Assembly (NCBI RefSeq): GCF_001005295.1
Contig: NZ_LBMK01000005.1
Location: forward strand, 415,811-458,145
Source: Streptomyces yangpuensis
GTDB taxonomy: Bacteria; Actinomycetota; Actinomycetes; Streptomycetales; Streptomycetaceae
Reading direction: 5' to 3'
DNA: 42,335 nt
In this document: one piece after another, positions 1 to 8,362 of the stretch
How the letters are laid out: the number at the start of each line of letters is the position of its first letter
Position numbering within the stretch: position 1 is the first letter of the stretch
Translations under genes and position numbers: made by a program
Notes under the pieces: generated by a model
What the model was told of the DNA's origin: nothing
Database searches by the model: none
Seen by the model: only the letters and a program-made list of their open reading frames with translations

Positions 1-105
1 GGACGTACTTGGGCGCCCCGACAACGCGGCGAGGTGCGGTGCCGGGCGCCGCGGGCCAGGCGGGACTTTGACGACAGGGCCTAGGACCTGCCGCCGGCAC
101 CCGGA

Positions 106-768
106 TCAGGTTCCGGGGAGGATCCGGCGCGTTTCGTAGGCCCACATCGCGATCTCGACCCGGTTGCGGGCGCCGAGTTTGGCCATCAGGCTGGCCAGAT
201 GCGTCTTCACCGTGCTGAGGCTGATGTGCAGTGCGTCGGCGATCTCGGTGTTGGTCAGCCCGCGGGCGACGGCGAGGAGCACCTGCTCCTCGCGGGCGGT
301 CACAGGGGAGACCGGCTGGGCCACCGGCCGGCCGGCGGGCAGGTCCGCGAACGCCTGGAGCAGACGGACGGTGACGCTGGGCGCGATGAGCGCCTCACCG
401 TCGGACGCCGACCGCACGGCCTGCGCCAGAAGGTCCGGTCCCGTGTCCTTGAGCAGGAATCCGCGGGCGCCGGCACGCAGCGCGCCGTAGACGTACTCGT
501 CGAGGTCGAACGTGGTGATGACGACCACGGCCAGCGGGTCCGCGGCGCCCGGGCCGGCGACCAGCCGGGTGGCCTCAAGCCCGTCGAGTACGGGCATCCG
601 GATGTCGAACAGGCAGACGTCGGGGCGCAGTTCGCGGGCCATGCGTACCGCTTCCCGCCCGTCGGCGGCCTCGCCGACCACCTCGATGCCGGGCTGGGCG
701 TTCAGTATGATCCGCAACCCGGTGCGGATGATCGTCTGGTCGTCAGCGACGAGGACGCGAATGGACAC
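106..768 (-). CDS. NarL/LuxR-family response regulator
   Basis: Two-component response regulator of about 220 aa. The N-terminal receiver domain shows the acidic pair (VADDQ, residues 9-10), the phospho-acceptor Asp near residue 55 (LFDIRMP), the switch Thr (VVVITTFD, about 85) and the conserved Lys (GFLLKD, about 107). The C-terminal GerE/LuxR helix-turn-helix (VTAREEQVLLAVARGLTNTE..., about 155-215) binds DNA. I chose the GTG at 768 because the receiver fold begins directly there; an upstream ATG at 807 would add a poorly conserved arginine-rich leader. It overlaps the 3' end of the kinase gene by 26 bp, so the pair is co-transcribed and probably translationally coupled. The divergent MmpL exporter is the obvious candidate target, but that is inference. 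The signal sensed is unknown. Confidence 0.93.
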   Translation of the reverse strand: MSIRVLVADDQTIIRTGLRIILNAQPGIEVVGEAADGREAVRMARELRPDVCLFDIRMPVLDGLEATRLVAGPGAADPLAVVVITTFDLDEYVYGALRAGARGFLLKDTGPDLLAQAVRSASDGEALIAPSVTVRLLQAFADLPAGRPVAQPVSPVTAREEQVLLAVARGLTNTEIADALHISLSTVKTHLASLMAKLGARNRVEIAMWAYETRRILPGT

Positions 769-1915
769 CGCTCTCGCTCCTCGCTCTCGGCAGTTCGGCA
801 TCGACATGCCAGCCCCGGTCGGTCCCCGGGCCGGCTCGTAGTGTGCCGCCGAGCAGCGTCGCGCGCTCGCGCAATCCGGTAAGTCCGTATCCGTCGCGAC
901 CCCGGCCGGTGCGCCGGCCGTCGTCGCGCACGCTCACCCGTACCGTGTGCCGTTCCGCGGCGACCCGGACGACGAGTTCGGTCGCGTCGACCGCATGGCG
1001 CAGCGCGTTGGTCACCGACTCCTGCACGATCCGGTAGACGGCCGCGTCCACGGCCGGGGGCAGCGCGTCCAGTTCGCCGTCGAGCCCCAGGTCGACCCTG
1101 AGGCGACCACCCGGGGTGCGCACCAGGCGCTCCAGATCCGCGACTCCGGCAGGGGGCGCCAGCTCGGCGCCGACCCCGCGGTCGCGCAGCGTGGCGACCA
1201 TGGCGCGCATTTCCTCCAGCGTGCGCGCCCCTTCCTCCTCGACCCCCTCCAGCGCCTCGACGGCGGCGGACGGGTCGGTGCCCGCGAGCACCCGGCCCGC
1301 CTGGGCGATGATCACCATGGCCGACACGTGGTGGGCCACCGTGTCGTGCAGTTCCCGGGCGAGCTGCTCGCGCTCGCGGGAGCGCACCTGGTCCAACTGC
1401 CGCTCGCGAGCGGTCACCCGGAACCGCACGGCAGCCCCGACCACGCCGGGCAGCAGCAGGAAGGCGAGGCCCACGACGTTCTCGACGACCGGGGTCTCGT
1501 CCGTGACGGAACACAGCGCGCCGACGGCGAGGGTCACCGCGCCGCCCAGCACGATCTCGCGTCCCGATCCCCACCGGGGCAGCGCGTACACCAGCACGAG
1601 CACGACCGCGCCGGTGTACAGGCCGACGGGCTCGCGCGGCGCGGCGACGAGCGAGGCCACCGCAAGCAGGGACACCGAGCCGAACGCCAGCGTCACCATC
1701 GCCAGCGGGCGGGTCCGGCGCCACAGGGTCAGCAGGCACAGCCATACGGCGAACACCACCGCCACCGGCCGCCACACGACGTCCTCGCGCAGGATGGCCT
1801 CCAGCGCCACACCGGCGAGGCCCGCGGCGAGCAGCGCCCAGTCCCGCCGCACCCGGGCGGGCGCGTCGGGCGGCCGGGGTTCGGTCCACAGGGTTCTCAG
1901 GTCGTCTCGGAGCAC
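743..1915 (-). CDS. NarL-type sensor histidine kinase
   Basis: Membrane histidine kinase of 390 aa. The first 165 residues form about five or six hydrophobic segments with short loops and no large extracytoplasmic sensor, so it probably senses within or near the membrane. The HisKA_3 dimerisation helix carries the phospho-acceptor His at about 190 (ELHDTVAHHVS). The HATPase_c domain has an N box (IVQESVTNALRHA) and a G2-like GYGLTGLRERA. The start is the GTG at 1915. A TAGGCT -10 hexamer lies 7 nt before it and no Shine-Dalgarno is present, which suggests a leaderless mRNA. It is upstream of and overlaps the response regulator. The family assignment is certain; the stimulus is not predictable. 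Confidence 0.93.
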   Translation of the reverse strand: MLRDDLRTLWTEPRPPDAPARVRRDWALLAAGLAGVALEAILREDVVWRPVAVVFAVWLCLLTLWRRTRPLAMVTLAFGSVSLLAVASLVAAPREPVGLYTGAVVLVLVYALPRWGSGREIVLGGAVTLAVGALCSVTDETPVVENVVGLAFLLLPGVVGAAVRFRVTARERQLDQVRSREREQLARELHDTVAHHVSAMVIIAQAGRVLAGTDPSAAVEALEGVEEEGARTLEEMRAMVATLRDRGVGAELAPPAGVADLERLVRTPGGRLRVDLGLDGELDALPPAVDAAVYRIVQESVTNALRHAVDATELVVRVAAERHTVRVSVRDDGRRTGRGRDGYGLTGLRERATLLGGTLRAGPGTDRGWHVDAELPRARSESGVHSRPRR

Positions 1916-1922
1916 GGTTCTC

Positions 1923-1928
1923 AGCCTA
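1923..1928 (-). promoter_or_regulatory. -10 box of the kinase/regulator operon (leaderless candidate)
   Basis: TAGGCT on the minus strand, ending 7 nt before the GTG start of the kinase. A usual 6-7 nt -10 to +1 distance puts transcription start at or next to the start codon. No convincing -35 is visible in the very GC-rich DNA upstream. Confidence 0.5.
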
Positions 1929-2050
1929 GGGACCGCGGCGCGCCGCGCATCGGCCGAAAGGACGGGTCGTCACTCCGCCCCGGGGCCGGCGGATCCGCGG
2001 CCCGCGGGCCGATGCCGCGGAGCGCCGTGGCGACGAACCTTACGCATCGG

Positions 2051-2070
2051 CGGCCGTACAAGGACGGCCG
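2051..2070. promoter_or_regulatory. Inverted repeat upstream of mmpL
   Basis: CGGCCGT and ACGGCCG form perfect 7-bp arms around a 6-nt spacer, ending 22 nt before the exporter start codon. It may be an operator for the adjacent NarL-type regulator or a leader hairpin; sequence alone cannot separate these. The 177-bp divergent gap (1916-2092) shows no other clear signal. Confidence 0.35.
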
Positions 2071-2092
2071 ACGACGTGGTTGGAGGACCCCG

Positions 2093-4345
2093 ATGCTCTC
2101 GAAAGCCCTGTTGCGCCTGGGTGGGGGCGCCGCCCGCCATCCCTGGCGGGTGATCGCGGCATGGCTGATCGTCGCCACGCTCGCCGTCCTCGCCGCCGTC
2201 GCCTTCGGCGGGCGGACCGCGGACTCGATGACCGCTCCGGGACTGGACTCCCAGCGGGCCGCGGAACTGATCGAGCGGGCCGGCACCGGCCAGGAGGGGA
2301 TGACCGCCCAGGTGGTCGTCACCCCCGTCGCCGGCGGTGCGACGTTCTTCGGCGACGACGGCGCGCGCACCGCTCTCACTCGGCTGCAGACCGAGGTGAG
2401 GCGGCTGCCGCACGTGCTCGGCACGAGCGACCCGGCGGGGGCGCTCGACGCGGGCGGGGACACCGCCGTGCGCGGCGGCCTCGTCTCGGCCGACGGCAGG
2501 ATCGCGGTCGTCCGGGTGCAGTACCCCGACCAGAGCCGGCTGTCGGCCGAGGACCTCGACGCCCTCGTCGCACTCGGCGACCGGCTGCGCGCCGAACTTC
2601 CCCTGCGCGTCGAGATGGGCGGGAACCTCTTCTACGCCTTCTCCGACCCCGACGGCGGCGTGAGCGAGCTGATCGGCCTCCTCGCCGCGGCCACGATCCT
2701 GTTCCTGGCGTTCGGTTCGCTCGTCGCCGCCGCGCTGCCGATCGGCATGGCGGTCTTCGGGCTGACCGTCGGGGTCGCCACGATGACGGTACTGGCGGGG
2801 GTGACGGACGTCCCCGCCTTCGCACCGGTCCTGGGCAGCATGGTCGGGCTCGGAGTGGGCATCGACTACGCGCTGTTCGTGCTCGCCAGACATCGGGAGT
2901 ACCTCGCGTGCGGCCTCGATCCGCAGGCGGCGGCCGGACGAGCGGTGGCAACGGCGGGGCGGCCGGTGGTCTTCGCCGGCGGCATCGTCGTCGTGTCGAT
3001 CCTCGGCCTGGCGGTCGCGAACGTGCCGTTCATGAGGGTGGGCGGGGTTGCCGTCTCGATCGTCGTCCTGACGATGGTGCTCGCGTCGGTGACGCTGCTG
3101 CCGGCCTTCCTCGGCGCGGCGGGCCCGCGCCTGGCCCGGGCCGGCCGGATCGTCCGGGCTCTGCAGACCAGGAAGCCGGGCGGGCTCGCACGGCGGCGGG
3201 ACCCGGCGGCGGGCGCCGCCCCCGCCGCCGGGTGGCGCCGCTGGATCGGGCACGTCGGCCGGCACCCGGTGCCGTACGCGGTCGGCGCGGCGGGGCTGCT
3301 GCTGACCGCGACGCTGCCCGTGCTCGGCCTGCGCGTCGGCCTGCCCGACGACGGCTCGCTGCCCCACAGCCGTACCGAGCGCCGGGCCTACGACCTCGTC
3401 GCCGAGGGGTTCGGGCCGGGTACCAACGGTCCCCTCGTCATCGCCGCGGACCCCACCGGTGATCCGGGGGTGCTGGACCGACTCGCCGGGGCGGTCGCGG
3501 CGGATCCGGGCATCGCGTCCGTCACGCCGACGCACATCGACCGGGCCACCGGCATCGCGACCCTCGTGGTGTTTCCGACCACCAGCCCTCAGGACAAGGC
3601 CACGGCCGACACCATCGCCCGGCTGCGCACCGACGTGCTGCCCACGGCGATCGGGGACGGCCCGGCCAGGGCCCACGTCGGCGGCGCCGCCGCGAGCCTG
3701 TCCGATGTGGGCCTGCGCACCAGCCAACGCCTGCCGGTGTTCGTCGCCGCCGTGCTGGCGATGTCGTTCCTGCTGCTGATGCTGGTCTTCCGCTCGGTAC
3801 TCGTACCGCTCAAGGCGGTGCTGCTGAATCTGCTGAGCATCGGCGCGTCCTACGGCGTCATGGTCGCGGTCTTCCAGTGGGGCTGGGGAGGCGCACTCAT
3901 CGGGCTGGAAGCGACGGTTCCGATCGTGTCGTTCATCCCGATGTTCCTCTTCGCCATCCTGTTCGGCCTGTCGATGGACTACGAGGTGTTCCTCCTCTCC
4001 CACGTACGCGAGGAGTACCTGCGCACCGGCGACAACGGCACGGCGATCGTCGAGGGCATCTCGCGCACCGCCCGGATCATCACCTCGGCCGCCCTCATCA
4101 TGGTGGCGGTCTTCCTGTCCTTCGCCGTCGCCGACGACCCCTCCGCCAAGATGTTCGGGCTCGGCCTGGCCACCGCGATCTTCATCGACGCCACCGTCGT
4201 ACGCATGGTGCTGGTACCGGCGACCATGACACTCCTCGGCCGGACCAACTGGTGGCTGCCGAAGTGGCTGGACCGGATGCTCCCCCGCGGCCCGGTCGGC
4301 ACCGACCACCGCCCGCCGGTGCAGTCAAGTGCCGTACGCATATGA
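2093..4345 (+). CDS. MMPL/RND-family membrane transporter
   Basis: Inner-membrane transporter of 750 aa in the MmpL branch of the RND superfamily, which uses proton motive force to export lipids, siderophores or drugs. It has two homologous halves, each with one N-terminal helix (WRVIAAWLIVATLAVLAAVAF at residues 16-36), a periplasmic domain and a five-helix bundle. The paired Asp-Tyr proton-relay motifs are present in both halves: GIDYA (Asp258/Tyr259) and SMDYE (Asp629/Tyr630). The start is the ATG at 2093, preceded by GGAGG at 2082-2086; the reading frame stays open far upstream, but that stretch is GC-skew shadow over the kinase gene. It is divergent from the two-component operon, so it is a likely regulated target. 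Substrate unknown. Confidence 0.93.
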   Translation: MLSKALLRLGGGAARHPWRVIAAWLIVATLAVLAAVAFGGRTADSMTAPGLDSQRAAELIERAGTGQEGMTAQVVVTPVAGGATFFGDDGARTALTRLQTEVRRLPHVLGTSDPAGALDAGGDTAVRGGLVSADGRIAVVRVQYPDQSRLSAEDLDALVALGDRLRAELPLRVEMGGNLFYAFSDPDGGVSELIGLLAAATILFLAFGSLVAAALPIGMAVFGLTVGVATMTVLAGVTDVPAFAPVLGSMVGLGVGIDYALFVLARHREYLACGLDPQAAAGRAVATAGRPVVFAGGIVVVSILGLAVANVPFMRVGGVAVSIVVLTMVLASVTLLPAFLGAAGPRLARAGRIVRALQTRKPGGLARRRDPAAGAAPAAGWRRWIGHVGRHPVPYAVGAAGLLLTATLPVLGLRVGLPDDGSLPHSRTERRAYDLVAEGFGPGTNGPLVIAADPTGDPGVLDRLAGAVAADPGIASVTPTHIDRATGIATLVVFPTTSPQDKATADTIARLRTDVLPTAIGDGPARAHVGGAAASLSDVGLRTSQRLPVFVAAVLAMSFLLLMLVFRSVLVPLKAVLLNLLSIGASYGVMVAVFQWGWGGALIGLEATVPIVSFIPMFLFAILFGLSMDYEVFLLSHVREEYLRTGDNGTAIVEGISRTARIITSAALIMVAVFLSFAVADDPSAKMFGLGLATAIFIDATVVRMVLVPATMTLLGRTNWWLPKWLDRMLPRGPVGTDHRPPVQSSAVRI

Positions 4346-4383
4346 CTCACCCGTGAGGACGGTGCTCCGCGGATCCCCGGCGC

Positions 4384-4389
4384 TAGGCT
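4384..4389 (+). promoter_or_regulatory. Candidate -10 box for the Uma2 gene
   Basis: TAGGCT lies 46 bp before the likely ATG at 4430, in the 84-bp gap after mmpL. The -35 region is weak (GGACGG-like). It implies that the gene has its own promoter. Confidence 0.35.
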
Positions 4390-4429
4390 GGTCGCACTCG
4401 CGAGACTCCGTGGCATGGGAGCACTACCG

Positions 4430-5050
4430 ATGAGCGTCGACCCCGCAGCGCCGCAGCCTGAGCCGGAGCCGGGACCCCGCTGGCCCATCCCGCCCGCGGG
4501 TGGCTGGACAGCGGACGACCTGGACACGCTTCCGAATCTGCCTCCGCACACGGAGCTGATCGACGGGAGCCTGATTTTCGTGAGTCCGCAGAGCATCTTC
4601 CACGAGCGAGCCATTGACTTGTTCAAGTGGCAGCTGCGGTCGGCGGCCCCCGCCGACTTCGAGATCTTTCGCGAGTTCACGATCGACATCGACAAACGCA
4701 ATCGGCCCGAGCCGGATGTGGTGGTCGTACGCACCGACGTCGTGGACGACCTGGAACAGACGCGGTTCCCTGCCGAGGCAGTTGTGCTGGCCATTGAGGT
4801 GGTCTCCCCCGACTCCGTCGGACGTGACCGCGAAACCAAGCCGTTGAAGTACGCCAGGGCCGGGATCGTGCACTTCTGGCGGGTCGAGAACAAGGACGGA
4901 CGTGCTGTGGTCTACGTCTACGAGTTGGATCCCGCCACGGGCGCCTACGTCGCGACGGGGATCTTCCACGACCGCCTGAAGGTCTCCGTACCGTTCGCCA
5001 TCGATGTGGACCTCACGGCGATCACACCCCGGCATCGTCCGGAGAAGTAG
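4430..5050 (+). CDS. Uma2-family (DUF820) restriction-endonuclease-fold protein
   Basis: Protein of 206 aa matching the Uma2/DUF820 family, which has a PD-(D/E)xK nuclease fold. After a Pro-rich N terminus come ELIDGSLIFVSP, the acidic EPDVVVV, the LAIEVVSPDS strand with its active-site Glu, and DRETKPLKYARAGI..FW, which carries the Lys and the usual C-terminal motif. All core acidic and basic positions look intact. The ATG at 4430 is preferred over the one at 4415 because GGGAG at 4417-4421 sits 8 nt upstream of it. Many Streptomyces genomes carry dozens of paralogues; the biological role and any nuclease activity are largely untested. No methylase or defence partner is adjacent, so a defence role should not be assumed. 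Confidence 0.88.
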   Translation: MSVDPAAPQPEPEPGPRWPIPPAGGWTADDLDTLPNLPPHTELIDGSLIFVSPQSIFHERAIDLFKWQLRSAAPADFEIFREFTIDIDKRNRPEPDVVVVRTDVVDDLEQTRFPAEAVVLAIEVVSPDSVGRDRETKPLKYARAGIVHFWRVENKDGRAVVYVYELDPATGAYVATGIFHDRLKVSVPFAIDVDLTAITPRHRPEK

Positions 5051-5063
5051 CCCGTGCACAGCC

Positions 5064-5100
5064 GAAGGGCCCGGCTCCCCCGAGGGGAGCCGGGCCCTTC
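5064..5100. terminator. Strong bidirectional terminator between uma2 and nuoN
   Basis: Perfect 16-bp GC-rich stem (5064-5079 with 5085-5100, GAAGGGCCCGGCTCCC and its complement); one further C-G pair leaves a 3-nt loop. It lies between two convergent genes and has no long T run, as is usual in Streptomyces. It probably ends both the nuo operon and the Uma2 transcript. Confidence 0.85.
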
Positions 5101-5116
5101 GTCCGGGCCGGACCGG

Positions 5117-6772
5117 TCAGCGGACGAACGTGCTCGCCTGGCCCGCCAGGTCCAGGAAGTACTGCGGCGCGAGGCCCAGGACCAGGGTGACCGCGACGCC
5201 CACCGCGATGGTCGTCATCGTCAGCGGGGAGGGGACGGCCACCGTCGGGCCGTCGGCCTTCGGCTCGCTGAAGAACATCAGGACGATCACCCGGATGTAG
5301 AAGAACGCGGCGATTGCGGACGACAGGACACCGATCACGACCAGCACCCCGGCACCGCCCTGCGCCGCGGCCGAGAACACCGCGAACTTGCCCGTGAAGC
5401 CCGACGTCAGCGGGATCCCCGCGAAGGCCAGCAGGAACACCGCGAAGACGGCCGCGGTCAGCGGTGAACGCCGGCCCAGGCCCGCCCACTTGGACAGGTG
5501 CGTCGCCTCCCCGCCCGCGTCGCGCACCAGGGTGACGACCGCGAACGCGCCGATCGTCCCGAAGGAGTAGGCGGCCAGGTAGAAGAGGACGGACTGCACG
5601 CCCTCCGCCGACGTCGCGATCACACCGGCCAGGATGAAGCCGGCATGCGCGACGGAGGAGTACGCCAGGAGCCGCTTGACGTCCGTCTGGGTCACGGCGA
5701 TCACCGCACCCGCCAGCATCGTGACGATGGCCACCGCCCACATCACCGGGCGCCAGTCCCAGCGCAGCCCCGGCAGGACCACGTACAGCAGCCGCAGCAG
5801 GGCGCCGAACGCGGCCACCTTGGTCGCCGCCGCCATGAAGCCGGTGACCGGGGTCGGGGCGCCCTGGTAGACGTCCGGGGTCCACATGTGGAACGGCACC
5901 GCGCCGACCTTGAACAGCAGGCCCGTCAGGATGAGCGCACCGCCCATGAGCAGCAGCACGTCGTTGCCCATGGTGCCGGCCAGCGCCGGGTCGATCTTCG
6001 TGATCGTGCCGTCGACCACGTCGGCGATCACCGCGTACGACATGGAGCCCGCGTAGCCGTAGAGCAGCGCGATGCCGAAGAGGAGGAAGGCCGAGGAGAA
6101 GGCACCCAGCAGGAAGTACTTCACCGCGGCCTCCTGCGACATCAGCCGCTGGCGGCGGGCGACGGCGCAGAGCAGGTACAGCGGGAGGGAGAAGACCTCC
6201 AGGGCGATGAACAGGGTCAGCAGGTCGTTGGCCGCCGGGAAGATCAGCATGCCGGCGATGGCGAACAGGGCCAGCGGGAACACCTCGGTGGTGCTGAACC
6301 CGGCCTTGACGGCGGCCTTCTCGCTGTCGCTGCCCGGTACCGACGCCGCCTGGGCGGCGAAGGAGTCCACCCGGTTGCCGTGCGCGGCCGGGTCCAGGCG
6401 CCGCTCGGCGAAGGTGAAGACCGCGACGACCGAGGCCAGCAGGATGGTGCCCTGCAGGAACAGCGCGGGGCCGTCCACGGCGATGGCACCCATCGCGGCG
6501 ATGTGGGCCTTGGTCGAGCCGTACCCGCCGGCGGCGAGGCCGACCACCGCGGCGAAGGCCGAGGCCAGCGCGGCGAACGCGAGGAACACCTGCACGTAGT
6601 AGCGGGACCTGCGGGGCACGAAGGCCTCCACGAGGATCCCGACGACCGCCGCGCCCACCACGATCAGGGTGGGAGCGAGCTGTGCGTACTCGATGACCGG
6701 CGCCGGGATCCGGCCGGCCGGTGTGTCGGCCGCCAGTGTCCACAGGCTGTGGGCGGAAGTCAGTGTGCTCAC
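5117..6772 (-). CDS. nuoN: NADH-quinone oxidoreductase subunit N
   Basis: Antiporter-like membrane subunit of complex I, 551 aa with about 14 transmembrane helices. It forms one of the proton channels in the membrane arm. Typical family sequences include the lysine-containing helix KYFLLGAFSSAFLLFGIALLYG, the FKVGAVPFHMWTPDVYQGAPTP signature and DVKRLLAYSSVAHAGF. It starts at GTG 6772, overlapping the nuoM stop as GTGA, so it is translationally coupled. It is the last gene of the 14-gene operon, 16 bp before the terminator hairpin. A loop of about 60 residues (roughly 120-180, RRLDPAAHG... to SEKAAVKAGFSTTEV) is longer than in E. coli NuoN; such insertions are common in actinomycetes. Confidence 0.98.
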   Translation of the reverse strand: MSTLTSAHSLWTLAADTPAGRIPAPVIEYAQLAPTLIVVGAAVVGILVEAFVPRRSRYYVQVFLAFAALASAFAAVVGLAAGGYGSTKAHIAAMGAIAVDGPALFLQGTILLASVVAVFTFAERRLDPAAHGNRVDSFAAQAASVPGSDSEKAAVKAGFSTTEVFPLALFAIAGMLIFPAANDLLTLFIALEVFSLPLYLLCAVARRQRLMSQEAAVKYFLLGAFSSAFLLFGIALLYGYAGSMSYAVIADVVDGTITKIDPALAGTMGNDVLLLMGGALILTGLLFKVGAVPFHMWTPDVYQGAPTPVTGFMAAATKVAAFGALLRLLYVVLPGLRWDWRPVMWAVAIVTMLAGAVIAVTQTDVKRLLAYSSVAHAGFILAGVIATSAEGVQSVLFYLAAYSFGTIGAFAVVTLVRDAGGEATHLSKWAGLGRRSPLTAAVFAVFLLAFAGIPLTSGFTGKFAVFSAAAQGGAGVLVVIGVLSSAIAAFFYIRVIVLMFFSEPKADGPTVAVPSPLTMTTIAVGVAVTLVLGLAPQYFLDLAGQASTFVR

Positions 6773-8361
6773 TTCGCCTCCTCCCCGTTCTTGGCTTCGA
6801 CGGCGACCTCGGGCTCCGGGTCCGTCTGCTTCACGTCCGACATGGTTTGTTCCACCGCCGGGTTGACGATGTCGGTGAGGACCTTCGGGTAGACGCCCAG
6901 TCCGATCAGCAGCGCGATCAGCGGGGCGACCACGAGCACCTCGCGCAGGCGCAGGTCCGGCATGGTGCGGACCTCCTCCTTCACGGGGCCGGTCATCGTG
7001 CGCTGGTAGAGGACGAGCGTGTAGAGAGCGGCCAGCACGATGCCGATGGTGGCGATGATCCCGACGACCGGGTAGCGGGCGAACGTGCCGACCAGGACCA
7101 GGAATTCACTGACGAACGGCGCGAGGCCCGGCAGCGAGAGGGTGGCGAGGCCGCCGATGAGGAAGGTCCCGGCGAGGACCGGGGCCACCTTCTGGACGCC
7201 GCCGTAGTCGGCGATGAGCCGCGAGCCGCGCCGGGAGATCAGGAAGCCGGCCACCAGCATCAGCGCCGCCGTCGACAGGCCGTGGTTGACCATGTAGAGG
7301 GTGGCGCCGGACTGGCCCTGGGAGGTCATCGCGAAGATGCCCAGGATGATGAAGCCGAAGTGCGAGATGGAGGCGTAGGCCACCAGCCGCTTGATGTCCC
7401 GCTGGCCCACGGCCACGAGTGCCCCGTAGACGATGGAGATCAGGGCCAGTACGAGGATCACCGGCGTGGCCCACTTGCTGGCTTCGGGGAACAGCCCGAG
7501 GCAGAAGCGGAGCATGGCGAAGGTGCCGACCTTGTCGACGACCGCGGTGATCAGTACGGCGACCGGGGCGGTGGACTCGCCCATCGCGTTCGGCAGCCAG
7601 GTGTGCAGCGGCCACAGCGGGGCCTTCACCGCGAAGGCGAAGAAGAAGCCGAGGAACAGCAGCCGCTCGGTGTTGGTCGCCATGTCGAGGGTGCCCGCGG
7701 CCCGGGCGGCGGTGATCTCCTGGAGCGAGAAGTTCCCGGCGACCACGTACAGGCCGATGACCGCGGCCAGCATGATCAGGCCGCCGACCAGGTTGTAGAG
7801 GAGGAACTTGACCGCCGCGTAGCTGCGCTGCGCGGCCGCGTTCTCGTCGCTGCCCGAGTGCGCCCGGTCCCCGAAGCCGCCGATGAGGAAGTACATCGGG
7901 ATGAGCATGGCTTCGAAGAAGATGTAGAAGAGGAAGACGTCGGTGGCCTCGAAGGAGATGATCACCATCGCCTCGACCATGAGGATCAGGGCGAAGAAGC
8001 CCTGGGTCGGGCGCCAGCGCTTGGAGCTCGTCTCCAGGGGGTCGGCGTCGTGCCAGCCGGCCGCGATCACGAAGGGGATCAGGAGCGCGGTGAGCCCGAT
8101 GAGGACCACGCCGATCCCGTCCACGCCCAGCTCGTAGCGGACGCCGAAGTCGGCGATCCAGGACCGGGATTCGGTGAGCTGGTAGCGGTCGCCACCGGGT
8201 TCGAAGCGGACGGCGATCAGCACGGCCAGGGCCAGTGTCGCCAGGGAGAAGAGCAGCGCGAGCCACTTGGCGGCGGTCCGGCGGGCGGCCGGGACGGCCG
8301 CCGTGAGGATCGCGCCGACCGCGGGCACCGCGGCCGTGACCGTCAGAAGCGGGAAGTTCAT
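6769..8361 (-). CDS. nuoM: NADH-quinone oxidoreductase subunit M
   Basis: Second antiporter-like proton-channel subunit of complex I, 530 aa and about 14 transmembrane helices. Diagnostic stretches are FFEAMLIPMYFLIGGFG (the conserved acidic residue of helix 5), FAVKAPLWPLHTWLPNAMGESTAP, and KRLVAYASISHFGFIILG. The ATG at 8361 follows the nuoL stop by 1 nt, and the stop overlaps the nuoN GTG. The C terminus ends in a charged tail (residues about 505-530) that is expected on the cytoplasmic side. Nothing suggests truncation. Confidence 0.98.
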   Translation of the reverse strand: MNFPLLTVTAAVPAVGAILTAAVPAARRTAAKWLALLFSLATLALAVLIAVRFEPGGDRYQLTESRSWIADFGVRYELGVDGIGVVLIGLTALLIPFVIAAGWHDADPLETSSKRWRPTQGFFALILMVEAMVIISFEATDVFLFYIFFEAMLIPMYFLIGGFGDRAHSGSDENAAAQRSYAAVKFLLYNLVGGLIMLAAVIGLYVVAGNFSLQEITAARAAGTLDMATNTERLLFLGFFFAFAVKAPLWPLHTWLPNAMGESTAPVAVLITAVVDKVGTFAMLRFCLGLFPEASKWATPVILVLALISIVYGALVAVGQRDIKRLVAYASISHFGFIILGIFAMTSQGQSGATLYMVNHGLSTAALMLVAGFLISRRGSRLIADYGGVQKVAPVLAGTFLIGGLATLSLPGLAPFVSEFLVLVGTFARYPVVGIIATIGIVLAALYTLVLYQRTMTGPVKEEVRTMPDLRLREVLVVAPLIALLIGLGVYPKVLTDIVNPAVEQTMSDVKQTDPEPEVAVEAKNGEEAK

Positions 8362-8362
8362 G

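Noticed and set aside
1..105. Partial gene at the left edge
   Set aside because: No frame with convincing codon bias or domain could be supported in 105 bp; an unrelated intergenic segment is as likely.
947..2092. A long upstream extension of the MmpL reading frame
   Set aside because: It runs antisense over the histidine kinase, is Arg/Gly/His-rich, and lacks a ribosome-binding site; the GGAGG-preceded ATG at 2093 is clearly the start.
1970..4309. A 779-codon minus-strand ORF opposite mmpL
   Set aside because: A mirror of a real GC-rich gene; composition is His/Asp/Arg/Gly-rich without domains or helices. The same reasoning removes the other long antisense ORFs opposite the nuo genes, mqnC and the ligase gene.
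4430..5050. Uma2 protein as part of a defence island
   Set aside because: No methyltransferase, helicase, toxin or mobile element is adjacent; neighbours are a transporter and core respiration genes.
4424..5059. A 211-codon ORF antisense to the Uma2 gene
   Set aside because: Same-length shadow of the plus-strand gene; the plus-strand product has clear family motifs.
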